DNA from: Propionibacteriales bacterium
GTDB lineage: Bacteria > Actinomycetota > Actinomycetes > Propionibacteriales > Nocardioidaceae
DNA length: 64,000 nt
Reading direction: 5' to 3'
Assembly (NCBI GenBank): GCA_026392415.1
Contig: JAPLCC010000015.1
Location: 62,001 to 126,000 of the forward strand
Shown here: positions 1 to 7,102 of the stretch, one piece after another
How the letters are laid out: each line of letters starts with the position of its first letter
Position numbering within the stretch: the first letter of the stretch is position 1
The notes under the pieces: model-generated
Database searches by the model: none
Seen by the model: only the letters and a program-made list of their open reading frames with translations
Told to the model about the DNA's origin: nothing
Translations under genes and position numbers: made by a program

Positions 1-505
1 GGGCGATGATCTCGGCAGCGACCGTGCCCTGCCCGGCGATGATGCCGGGATGGTCGAAGGCGGGGATGGCGGTCGCACCTGACGCGGCCGCGAAGTCCGC
101 AGCGGCCACCGCGGCGTCGTCGTAGGCCTCACCGGCGATGACGACCTCGACCTGGTCACCGCCCAGGGCGGCCACCCGGTCGCGCTTCTGGCGCGGGGTG
201 GTGCGCGGCAAGAAGATCGTCGCGTGCACGCCCGCCCGGGCGCAGGCGAACGCCACGCCCTGGGCGTGGTTGCCGGCGCTCGCGCACGTGACCCCGCGCG
301 CCCGCTCCTCCTCGGAGAGGCCGGAGAGCACGGTGTAGGCCCCGCGCGCCTTGTAGGAACGCACGGGTGTGAGGTCCTCGCGCTTGAGCCAGACGTCGAG
401 TCCGGTCAGTGCCGAGAGCCGGTCGGCACGCTGCAGGGGCGTCGTCGCAATGACCGGCGCCAGCAGTTCCGCCGCCCGATCGACGTCGGCCGCAGTGGGG
501 AGCAT
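1..505 (-). CDS. ilvA: Threonine ammonia-lyase, N-terminal part (cut by window edge)
   Basis: Pyridoxal-phosphate enzyme that deaminates threonine to 2-oxobutyrate, the first step towards isoleucine (or threonine catabolism). About 168 residues are visible; the C-terminal part, including any ACT domain, lies outside the window. The cofactor lysine sits in SYKARGA (about K52) and the phosphate-contact motif ASAGNHAQG follows at about residues 75-83. The ATG at 505-503 follows the fbaA stop codon after one base (TGA-G-ATG), so the two genes are probably co-transcribed and translationally coupled. Catabolic versus biosynthetic subtype cannot be decided from this fragment. Confidence 0.9.
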   Translation of the reverse strand, partial: MLPTAADVDRAAELLAPVIATTPLQRADRLSALTGLDVWLKREDLTPVRSYKARGAYTVLSGLSEEERARGVTCASAGNHAQGVAFACARAGVHATIFLPRTTPRQKRDRVAALGGDQVEVVIAGEAYDDAAVAAADFAAASGATAIPAFDHPGIIAGQGTVAAEIIA

Positions 506-506
506 C

Positions 507-1538
507 TCAGCCGACGGACTTGCCGGCCGACCGGAGGTTCTCGGCTGCCTCGACGACCCGGGCAGCCATGCCGGCCTCGGCCGCCTTGCCCCAGGCACGC
601 GGGTCATAGGCCTTCTTGTCACCGACCTCGCCGTCGACCTTCAGGACGCCGTCGAAGTTGCGGAACATGTGCTCGGCCGCCGGGCGGGTGAAGGCGTACT
701 GGGTGTCGGTGTCGACGTTCATCTTCACCACACCGAAGTCGACCGCCGCGGCGATCTCCTCGGCCGACGAGCCGGAGCCGCCGTGGAAGACGAGGTCGAA
801 CGGCTTCGAGCCGGCCGGGAGGCCGAGCTCGGCGACGACCGCCGCCTGCGCGTCGCGCAGGATCTCCGGACGCAGCTGCACGCCGCCGGGCTTGTAGACA
901 CCGTGCACGTTGCCGAAGGTGAGCGCCGTCATGTAGCGCCCCTTCTCGCCAATCCCGAGCGCGGCAACGGTCTGCAGCGCGTCGGCCGGGGTCGTGTAGA
1001 GCTTTTCGTCGATCGCACCGACGACGCCGTCCTCCTCGCCACCGACGACGCCGACCTCGATCTCGAGGATGATCTTCGCGGCGACGGACAGCGCCAACAG
1101 CTCCTCGGCGATGATCAGGTTCTCCTCCATCGGAACCGCCGATCCATCCCACATGTGCGACTGGAACAGCGGGGCCTCGCCGCGGGCGACCCGCTCGGCC
1201 GACAGCGCGAGAAGCGGGCGCACGAAGCCGTCCAGCTTGTCCTTGGGGCAGTGGTCGGTGTGCAGCGCGATGTTGACCGGGTAGTTCTTCGCGACCTCGG
1301 CGGCGTAGGCCGCGAAGGCGACGGAGCCCGCCACCATGTTCTTGACCGACGGGCCGGACAGGTACTCGGCACCTCCGGTCGAGACCTGGATGATGCCGTC
1401 CGACCCCGCGTCGGCGAAGCCCTTGAGGGCCGCGTTGAGGGTCTGGGAGGACGAGACGTTGATGGCCGGGAAGGCGAAGGCGTTGGCCTTCGCAGAGTCG
1501 AGCATCTCGGCGTACTTCTCGGGAGTTGCGATGGGCAT
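507..1538 (-). CDS. fbaA: Class II fructose-bisphosphate aldolase
   Basis: Zinc-dependent glycolytic/gluconeogenic enzyme cleaving fructose-1,6-bisphosphate into two triose phosphates. 343 residues, normal for the actinobacterial class II enzyme. Metal and active-site motifs are intact: HTDHCPKDK (H93, H96), HMWDGSA, and VFHGGSGSS near the C-terminus. The frame is open 16 codons further upstream, but the ATG at 1538 has AGGAG nine bases before it, so this start was chosen. It lies directly upstream of ilvA on the same strand. The 138-base gap to the divergent gene at 1677 must hold its promoter. Confidence 0.96.
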   Translation of the reverse strand: MPIATPEKYAEMLDSAKANAFAFPAINVSSSQTLNAALKGFADAGSDGIIQVSTGGAEYLSGPSVKNMVAGSVAFAAYAAEVAKNYPVNIALHTDHCPKDKLDGFVRPLLALSAERVARGEAPLFQSHMWDGSAVPMEENLIIAEELLALSVAAKIILEIEVGVVGGEEDGVVGAIDEKLYTTPADALQTVAALGIGEKGRYMTALTFGNVHGVYKPGGVQLRPEILRDAQAAVVAELGLPAGSKPFDLVFHGGSGSSAEEIAAAVDFGVVKMNVDTDTQYAFTRPAAEHMFRNFDGVLKVDGEVGDKKAYDPRAWGKAAEAGMAARVVEAAENLRSAGKSVG

Positions 1539-1676
1539 GCTGGCTGGCTCCTGCGCGCGGTCCGGTGATGAAGTGCTGATCGTCACTTATTGCCCATCAA
1601 CCTACCGTGGCAACCGATCGGCGGTGAGGCGCGTATCCCTCGATGAGCGACCACCCCGAACCCACCGGAGGCATCC

Positions 1677-2492
1677 ATGCAGGACGTGATCGACCAGCTC
1701 GCGAAAGAACTGGCACGCGCGCCGCAGCCAGGCTTCGACATCGCGAGCACCGTGGCCTCCGGCCGCACAGCCGTACGCCGCCGCCGGATCGCCGCAGGTG
1801 GGGCGATCCTGGCCACGGCGCTGGTCCTCGGGGGCACCGCCTGGCTGGTCGCTCCGGGCGACGACGGCAGGAGCAGCAACGTGGCCGGCCAGCCGACGCC
1901 CACGCCCACGGCCGCTCCCGCGAGCGAGGAGAACGCGGGCCCGCTGGTCGAACAGGCGGGCGGCCGAACGGTGATCAACCCCGACGCCGAGGTGCTGGAG
2001 CAGTCCGACTTCACGTCCTCCTCCACGGGCGAGACCGTCACGACGTACCGCGTGCGGATCAATGCGGGCGAGTACTACGTCTGGATCGGCACCGACGGGG
2101 CCTCGTCCTTCTCGCGGCCGGCCCAGGGCATGACGCTGCGCGAGTGGGTCGCGCAGTCCCTCGACGGCCCCGACATCTCCGATGACGGCTGGGTGCAATT
2201 CGACGAGCTCTCCCACCTGGTGACGGTGCTCGACGGCCTGCGAATCGTCAGGCAGGTGCCGAACCCGGGGCTCGGCGAGAACTTCGCCGCGCTCAGTGAC
2301 CCCACCGCGCTGGCCGAGGTGGAGCTCGACGGGACGACGTACTTCCTGGCGGTGCGGTCCGTCGGCGGCGGCCCCACCGAGGCCATTCCCTACCGCAGCG
2401 ACAAGACCGTGGGCACGTTGGCCCAGTTCCGCACCTTCACCCTGAACCAGTACGCCACCAACGAGTCCGGCGGCAGCGAGGGTCTGCGGTGA
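1677..2492 (+). CDS. Membrane-anchored extracytoplasmic protein, possible anti-sigma partner
   Basis: 271 residues. The cytoplasmic part of about 37 residues ends in an RRRR cluster, then one membrane segment (about 38-58), then a Thr/Pro/Ala linker and an extracytoplasmic domain of about 190 residues that I do not recognise. The start has GGAGG seven bases upstream. Its stop overlaps the GTG of the SigE-family sigma factor (GTGA overlap), so the two are translationally coupled. By context it could be the anti-sigma or signal-sensing partner, but it has no zinc-binding HxxxCxxC motif, so that role is inference only. Confidence 0.75.
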   Translation: MQDVIDQLAKELARAPQPGFDIASTVASGRTAVRRRRIAAGGAILATALVLGGTAWLVAPGDDGRSSNVAGQPTPTPTAAPASEENAGPLVEQAGGRTVINPDAEVLEQSDFTSSSTGETVTTYRVRINAGEYYVWIGTDGASSFSRPAQGMTLREWVAQSLDGPDISDDGWVQFDELSHLVTVLDGLRIVRQVPNPGLGENFAALSDPTALAEVELDGTTYFLAVRSVGGGPTEAIPYRSDKTVGTLAQFRTFTLNQYATNESGGSEGLR

Positions 2493-2986
2493 AGCGCACC
2501 GACCGGGAGCTCGCCTACATCGAGTTCGCCTCGAGCCGACGCGACCAGTTGCGCCGGATCGCGTACGGCATGTGCGGCGACTGGCACAAGGCCGACGACC
2601 TCGTGCAGAACGCCCTCATCAAGCTGTACGTCGCGTGGCCCCGCGTGGTGCGCGGCGGGAAGGAGGACGCCTACGTCCGCAAGATCCTGCTCAATGCCGC
2701 GATCGACGAGTCCCGTCGCCCGTCCCGACGCGAACACGCCACCGACGAGCTTCCCGAAGTGGCGACTCCCCCGTCGAGCGCGGTCGAGGACCACGACTCT
2801 CTCGTGACCGCCCTGCAGACCCTGCCTGCCCAACAGCGGGCCACCGTTCTGCTCCGGCACTGGCTGGGCCTGTCGGTCAGCGAGACCGCCGCGGAGCTGG
2901 GCATTGCCGAGGGCACCGTGAAGAGTCACTGCTCCCGGGGCCTCGAGTCGCTGCGCGGGCTGATGAGCCAGGCAGGGACGGCCTGA
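2489..2986 (+). CDS. SigE-family ECF RNA polymerase sigma factor
   Basis: 165-residue sigma-70 family protein of the actinobacterial SigE family. Region 2 spans about residues 10-75 (with DLVQNALIKLY and the DNA-melting helix) and region 4 about 105-155 (LPAQQRATVLLRHW, then the SETAAELGIAEGTVKSH helix-turn-helix). No extra C-terminal domain. GTG start overlapping the upstream stop codon by four bases. The membrane protein precedes the sigma factor, the reverse of the usual sigma-then-anti-sigma order. Only three bases separate its stop from the convergent methyltransferase gene. Confidence 0.93.
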   Translation: MKRTDRELAYIEFASSRRDQLRRIAYGMCGDWHKADDLVQNALIKLYVAWPRVVRGGKEDAYVRKILLNAAIDESRRPSRREHATDELPEVATPPSSAVEDHDSLVTALQTLPAQQRATVLLRHWLGLSVSETAAELGIAEGTVKSHCSRGLESLRGLMSQAGTA

Positions 2987-2989
2987 GGG

Positions 2990-3697
2990 TCAGCCGCGCC
3001 AGGCCTCGCCGCTGCCGAGGTCGGCGTGCTGGCGCACCCAGGCGTGCATCGCGATGGCGGCCGCTGCCGACGCGTTGATCGACCGGGTCGAGCCGAACTG
3101 GGCGATCGAGAAGGTCGCGTCACACGCGACCCGGGCGCCGTCCGAGAGACCCGGCCCCTCCTGCCCGAACAGGAAGCAGACCCGCTCGGGGATCTCCATC
3201 GTCTCGAGGTGGTCGGAGCCGGGCAGGTTGTCGACGCCGAGCAGCGGGACCGGCCCGCCCTCGTGGGCGGCCAGGTAGGCGGCGAGGTCCTCGACGGTCG
3301 GGTGGTGGCGCACGTGCTGGTAGCGGTCGGTCACCATCGCTCCCCGCTTGTTCCACCGACGGTTGCCGACGATGTGCACCTCGGCCGCGAGGAACGCGTT
3401 GGCCGAACGCACGATCGTTCCGATGTTGAAGTCGTGCTGCCAGTTCTCGATGGCCACGTGGAATCCGTGCCGCCGCTGGTCCAGGTCGGCAACGATCGCC
3501 TCGAGGCTCCAGTAGCGGTACCGGTCGACGACATTGCGTCGATCTCCGTCGCGGAGCAGCGCGTCGTCGTACACCTCGGAACCCGGGCCGACGGGCCGCG
3601 GACCGGCCCAGGGGCCGACCCCGATCTCGGGCTGGCCGTGCGGCATCGGGTCGTACGGCGCGCGCCGCTCCTCGGGGCTCCCCAGCTCATCGACCAC
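2990..3697 (-). CDS. TrmH/SpoU-family (SPOUT) RNA 2'-O-methyltransferase
   Basis: S-adenosylmethionine-dependent methyltransferase acting on ribose 2'-OH of tRNA or rRNA; the exact target cannot be told from sequence. 235 residues. The SPOUT domain covers about residues 75-230: N-terminal motif with NIGTIVRSANAF, then FGQEGPGLS and the C-terminal knot sequence STRSINASAAAAIA that binds the cofactor. GTG start with a TAGGGT box six bases upstream and no Shine-Dalgarno sequence, so a leaderless mRNA is likely. Divergent from the DedA gene across 51 bases. Confidence 0.9.
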   Translation of the reverse strand: MVDELGSPEERRAPYDPMPHGQPEIGVGPWAGPRPVGPGSEVYDDALLRDGDRRNVVDRYRYWSLEAIVADLDQRRHGFHVAIENWQHDFNIGTIVRSANAFLAAEVHIVGNRRWNKRGAMVTDRYQHVRHHPTVEDLAAYLAAHEGGPVPLLGVDNLPGSDHLETMEIPERVCFLFGQEGPGLSDGARVACDATFSIAQFGSTRSINASAAAAIAMHAWVRQHADLGSGEAWRG

Positions 3698-3703
3698 GAA
3701 CCG

Positions 3704-3709
3704 ACCCTA
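3704..3709 (-). promoter_or_regulatory. -10 box (TAGGGT), leaderless promoter of the SPOUT gene
   Basis: TAGGGT ends six bases before the GTG at 3697. This fits an actinobacterial TAnnnT -10 box that places the first transcribed base at the start codon. No clear -35 element was seen. Confidence 0.6.
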
Positions 3710-3736
3710 TTGCCCACACCGTTGGGACCCGGCCGG

Positions 3737-3742
3737 TACCGT
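3737..3742 (+). promoter_or_regulatory. -10 box (TACCGT), leaderless promoter of the DedA gene
   Basis: TACCGT followed by six bases (GGCGCC) and the GTG at 3749. No ribosome-binding site is present, which supports a leaderless transcript and decides the start of the DedA gene. Confidence 0.6.
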
Positions 3743-3748
3743 GGCGCC

Positions 3749-4501
3749 GTGAACTCGCTGGTCGCGACCCCTCTCGTCGTGCCGATGCTGTTGGGCATCA
3801 AGTGGCTGGATCCGGAGTGGCTCCAGCAGGAGTACGGTGCCGCCTTCATCTGGATCGCGATCGGGATCGTCTTCGTCGAGTGCGGCTTGTTCTTCCCGTT
3901 CCTGCCCGGCGACACGCTGCTGTTCGCGCTGGGGCTCTTCATCGCCGGCAGCAACACCACCGGCTACTCCGTGGTCGGCATCGACCACGAACCGACCGAG
4001 CTATTCATCGCGATCGCGCTGCTGATCGTCGCCGCCTTCGCGGGCAACGTGGCGGGCTACGAGATCGGCCGCAAGCTCGGCCCGCCGCTCTACCATCGCG
4101 ACGGCAAGATCTTGAAGAAGCAGTACTTCGACAACACCAGTGCGTTCTTCGAGAAGCACGGCAACAAGGCGCTCGTCATCGGCCGGTTCGTGCCGTTCGT
4201 GCGGACCTACATCACCGTCGTCGCCGGCGTGACCTTGATGGAGCGGCGCCGCTTCTTCGTGTGGAGCGCCATCGGTGCCGTGCTGTGGGTCGTCTCGATC
4301 ACCCTGCTCGGCTACTTCCTCGGTGCGGCCATTCCGGCCCTCGGCGAGAACATCGACTACGTCACCTTCGCGATCCTGGCGTTCTCCGCCATCCCGCTGG
4401 CCTGGGAGTGGTGGAAGCACAAGCGCCCCGGCGCGCAGAAGAAGAAGGCAGCCCTCGAGCTCGAGGCCGAAGCCGTCGAGACCGACGGGCTGACCAGCTA
4501 G
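3749..4501 (+). CDS. DedA-family membrane protein
   Basis: 250-residue polytopic membrane protein of the DedA/SNARE-associated family, whose members flip or transport phospholipid carriers and support envelope homeostasis. Visible family features are FLPGDTLLFALGLF in the first half and GRFVPFVRTYITVVAG in the middle, followed by two or three C-terminal membrane helices and a Lys/Glu-rich tail. The frame is open far upstream, but that extension is antisense to the methyltransferase gene; the GTG at 3749 with its adjacent -10 box is preferred. Function beyond family membership is unknown. Confidence 0.9.
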   Translation: MNSLVATPLVVPMLLGIKWLDPEWLQQEYGAAFIWIAIGIVFVECGLFFPFLPGDTLLFALGLFIAGSNTTGYSVVGIDHEPTELFIAIALLIVAAFAGNVAGYEIGRKLGPPLYHRDGKILKKQYFDNTSAFFEKHGNKALVIGRFVPFVRTYITVVAGVTLMERRRFFVWSAIGAVLWVVSITLLGYFLGAAIPALGENIDYVTFAILAFSAIPLAWEWWKHKRPGAQKKKAALELEAEAVETDGLTS

Positions 4502-4519
4502 TTCTTCGGCCGGACCGGG

Positions 4520-5065
4520 TCAGGCCCGGGCGGCCGCCCGGGCAGCGTCGAGCTCGACCTTGGTCAGCACGGCGCGCAGCTCCAGCGCGACATCGGCGAG
4601 CGGGTTGTCCTCGCCCGGGCTCCGGTCGATCGCGCAGACAACGGTCTCCACGACCGCGCCCCGCTCGCGCAGCGCGTTGGTCGCGTCGCGCACCGCGCCA
4701 CCGGTCGTGATGACGTCCTCGATCAGGACGATCTTCCTGCCGTCGACGTCCGGCCCCTCGGCGAGCTTGGCGGTGCCGTACTTCTTGGCCTCCTTGCGCA
4801 CGAAGACCACCGGAATGCCGACGAGCTGGCTGACGGCGGTCGCGATCGGGATGCCGCCCATCTCCAGGCCGCCGAGCAGATCGGCATCGCCCGGCAGCAG
4901 CTGGGCGACCTCACGCGCCACCCGCGCGAGCAGGCCGGGGTCGGCCTCGAAGAGGTACTTGTCGAAGTACTCATTGCTCACCTGGCCCGAGCGGAGGGTG
5001 AACTCACCCGTCAGCCGGCAGGTCGCGTCGATGTCAGCAGCAAGGGAGGTGTCCGTGGTCGTCAC
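4520..5065 (-). CDS. pyrE: Orotate phosphoribosyltransferase
   Basis: Pyrimidine biosynthesis enzyme joining orotate and PRPP to give OMP. 181 residues, as expected. The PRPP-binding loop VLIEDVITTGGA is intact, and FVRKEAKKYGTAK carries the catalytic lysines of the flexible loop. The GTG at 5065 is preferred to longer in-frame options because the upstream extension is antisense to the aminotransferase gene and a TAGGCT box lies seven bases before this GTG. Convergent with the DedA gene (18-base gap) and divergent from the aminotransferase gene (33 bases). Confidence 0.95.
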   Translation of the reverse strand: MTTTDTSLAADIDATCRLTGEFTLRSGQVSNEYFDKYLFEADPGLLARVAREVAQLLPGDADLLGGLEMGGIPIATAVSQLVGIPVVFVRKEAKKYGTAKLAEGPDVDGRKIVLIEDVITTGGAVRDATNALRERGAVVETVVCAIDRSPGEDNPLADVALELRAVLTKVELDAARAAARA

Positions 5066-5072
5066 GTTCCTG

Positions 5073-5078
5073 AGCCTA
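5073..5078 (-). promoter_or_regulatory. -10 box (TAGGCT), leaderless promoter of pyrE
   Basis: TAGGCT with seven bases to the pyrE GTG at 5065. It lies back-to-back with the -10 box of the divergent aminotransferase gene, so the two promoters share about 20 bases. Confidence 0.6.
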
Positions 5079-5086
5079 GAACCCCT

Positions 5087-5092
5087 TAGGGT
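5087..5092 (+). promoter_or_regulatory. -10 box (TAGGGT), leaderless promoter of the aminotransferase gene
   Basis: TAGGGT followed by six bases (CGAAGG) and the GTG at 5099. No separate Shine-Dalgarno sequence. Confidence 0.6.
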
Positions 5093-5098
5093 CGAAGG

Positions 5099-6283
5099 GT
5101 GCCCGGCCCCCCGCAGCCCGCCGCCCGCCGCGTCGCCGGCATGGGCGAGACGATCTTTGCCGAGATGTCGGCGCTCGCCCTGCGCACGGGCGCGGTCAAT
5201 CTCGGCCAGGGCTTCCCGGACACCGACGGGCCGCCGGCGCTGATCGGCGCGGCCGTCGACGCACTCCGCGGCGGCGCCAACCAGTACGCGCCCGGCATCG
5301 GGGTCCCGTTGCTGCGGCAAGCCATCGCCCGGCACCAGCAGCGCCACTACGGCATCGAGCTCAACCCGAACACCGAGGTGGTGGTCACCACCGGCTGCAC
5401 GGAGGCGATCGCCGGTGCGCTGCTCGGCCTGGTCGATCCCGGCGACGAGGTCATCGTCCTCGAGCCCTACTACGACTCCTACACCGCGATGATCGCCTTC
5501 GCCGGAGGAGTACGACGGCCCGTCACGCTCCGCGCCCCCGACTTCCGGCTCGATCCGGCCGAGCTCGAGGCGGCGGTCAGCCCGCGCACGAAACTGATCC
5601 TGCTCAACACGCCGCACAACCCGACCGGCCGCGTGCTCGACGCCGACGAGCTGGCGGCCGTGGCGCGGGTCGCGCACGCGCACGACCTGCTCGTGGTGAC
5701 CGATGAGGTCTACGAGCACCTCACCTTCGATGGACGCGTCCACGTGCCCCTGGCAACCCTGCCGGGCATGGCCGAGCGGACGCTGACCCTGTCCAGTGCG
5801 GGCAAGTCGTGGTCGGTGACCGGCTGGAAGGTCGGCTGGGCCACCGGGCCGGCCGAGCTCGTCGGTGCCGTGACGGCCGCGAAGCAGTGGCTGACCTACA
5901 CCTCCGGTGCCCCGCTCCAGCCCGCCGTCGCCGCCGCGCTCGACAGCCCCTCAGACTTCCCGGCGCGCCTCCGGGCCGACCTGCAGGATCGCCGGGACCA
6001 ACTCGTTGCCGGTCTGAGCGCCGCCGGCCTGACGTCGTACACCCCGGAGGGGACGTACTTCGCGACCACCGACGTCGGCGCCCTCGGCTGGGCCAGCGGC
6101 GGTGAGTTCTGCCGCGCGCTCCCTGAGCGGGCAGGGGTGGTGGCGATCCCCTCCGAGGTCTTCTACGACGACCCCGATGCGCCGGGCGCGGGGCGCCAGC
6201 TCGTCCGTTGGGCGTTCTGCAAGCGGCCCGAGGTCATTGCCGACGCGGTCCAGCGTCTGGCGAGCGCTGACCTCACTCGCTGA
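5099..6283 (+). CDS. Class I/II pyridoxal-phosphate aminotransferase
   Basis: 394-residue fold-type I aminotransferase. The cofactor lysine is K236 in SSAGKSWSVTGWKVGW; NTPHNPTGRVL and VTDEVYEHL are the usual cofactor-ring motifs, and the N-terminal NLGQGFPDTDGP is typical of the group that includes mycobacterial DapC (N-succinyldiaminopimelate aminotransferase) and methionine/kynurenine aminotransferases. Substrate cannot be fixed from sequence. GTG start supported by the -10 box at 5087. Stands alone, divergent from pyrE. Confidence 0.9.
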   Translation: MPGPPQPAARRVAGMGETIFAEMSALALRTGAVNLGQGFPDTDGPPALIGAAVDALRGGANQYAPGIGVPLLRQAIARHQQRHYGIELNPNTEVVVTTGCTEAIAGALLGLVDPGDEVIVLEPYYDSYTAMIAFAGGVRRPVTLRAPDFRLDPAELEAAVSPRTKLILLNTPHNPTGRVLDADELAAVARVAHAHDLLVVTDEVYEHLTFDGRVHVPLATLPGMAERTLTLSSAGKSWSVTGWKVGWATGPAELVGAVTAAKQWLTYTSGAPLQPAVAAALDSPSDFPARLRADLQDRRDQLVAGLSAAGLTSYTPEGTYFATTDVGALGWASGGEFCRALPERAGVVAIPSEVFYDDPDAPGAGRQLVRWAFCKRPEVIADAVQRLASADLTR

Positions 6284-6375
6284 CACCCACACAACGGGGG
6301 TAGTCCTACCGATACCGGCCGCTCACCGTTCCCGCGAGGCTCGACGCATCCACTTCGAGTCTCCCTGGAGGAACC

Positions 6376-7002
6376 ATGAAGATCCGTTCACTCGCCCTCG
6401 CTGCCACGCTGGCCGTCGCCGGTGTCGGCCTGAGCATCACCCCAGCCACCGCGGCATCGACCCACGTCAAGGGCTACGCGACCCAGTCCTGGGCATCCGG
6501 TGCCCCCGCGGCGGTGAAGACCGCCAGGACCTCACTGCAGCGGCTGCAGTGGATGGAGTGGGCCACCGACAGCAACGGCAACATCACGACTGCGTGGGTG
6601 ATCGGCATCAATCACGCCCGCAGCTCGATCGTGCTGGACAGCGCACCGACCAGGGCCGGCGAGCGAGCCGACTTCTACGGCTCGGTGACCGCCGGCACCA
6701 GGACCTGGAGCTACGGCGTCCACGTCACCGAAGGTCGCTGGGCGGTCAGCCGGCCCGTGCGTTCCGGCGTGACCACCCCTGCCGGTTGCACCGTGATCTC
6801 TTCACGGGCCGGAGCGCAGGTCATCGGCTCGGGCTACCAGTACGTCGTCCGGGCGACGTTCAGCAAGGCCTGCTTCCCCACGACCGCCACCTCGGCCGTG
6901 CCTCGCGGGTCGCTGCTGCTCGACAAGCGCGTCAACGGGACCTGGCAACCGGCCACCTTCGACCGCGTCGCCGGGGCCAACGACACCCTCCAGCTGCGTT
7001 GA
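6376..7002 (+). CDS. Secreted protein of unknown function
   Basis: 208 residues with a Sec signal peptide: MKIR, a hydrophobic core, and a probable AxA cleavage after TPATAA at about residue 27. The mature part is rich in Thr, Ser and Trp and carries two cysteines (about residues 136 and 170) that could form a disulfide. I do not recognise a family. Start supported by GGAGG six bases upstream. The 92-base upstream gap contains GGTAGTCCTACC, a short imperfect inverted repeat that could be a promoter or operator element. Confidence 0.75.
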   Translation: MKIRSLALAATLAVAGVGLSITPATAASTHVKGYATQSWASGAPAAVKTARTSLQRLQWMEWATDSNGNITTAWVIGINHARSSIVLDSAPTRAGERADFYGSVTAGTRTWSYGVHVTEGRWAVSRPVRSGVTTPAGCTVISSRAGAQVIGSGYQYVVRATFSKACFPTTATSAVPRGSLLLDKRVNGTWQPATFDRVAGANDTLQLR

Positions 7003-7102
7003 GCGCCTGTTCGGAGTTGTTCGGAGTTCACCGCAACCCGGTGCGTGAGCGGCCCGATCTCGTTGGACCGCCGCCCCCGATGACCCACCAGAGGATCACG
7101 AA

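Noticed and set aside
369..1568. A 399-codon open frame on the + strand
   Set aside because: Antisense to ilvA and fbaA; no start context and no domain.
6294..6318. GGTAGTCCTACC inverted repeat before the secreted protein gene
   Set aside because: Five-base arms only; too short to call an operator on its own, mentioned under the gene.
7008..7027. Two tandem copies of TGTTCGGAGT upstream of the kinase gene
   Set aside because: Only two short copies with no promoter-like context; could be chance.
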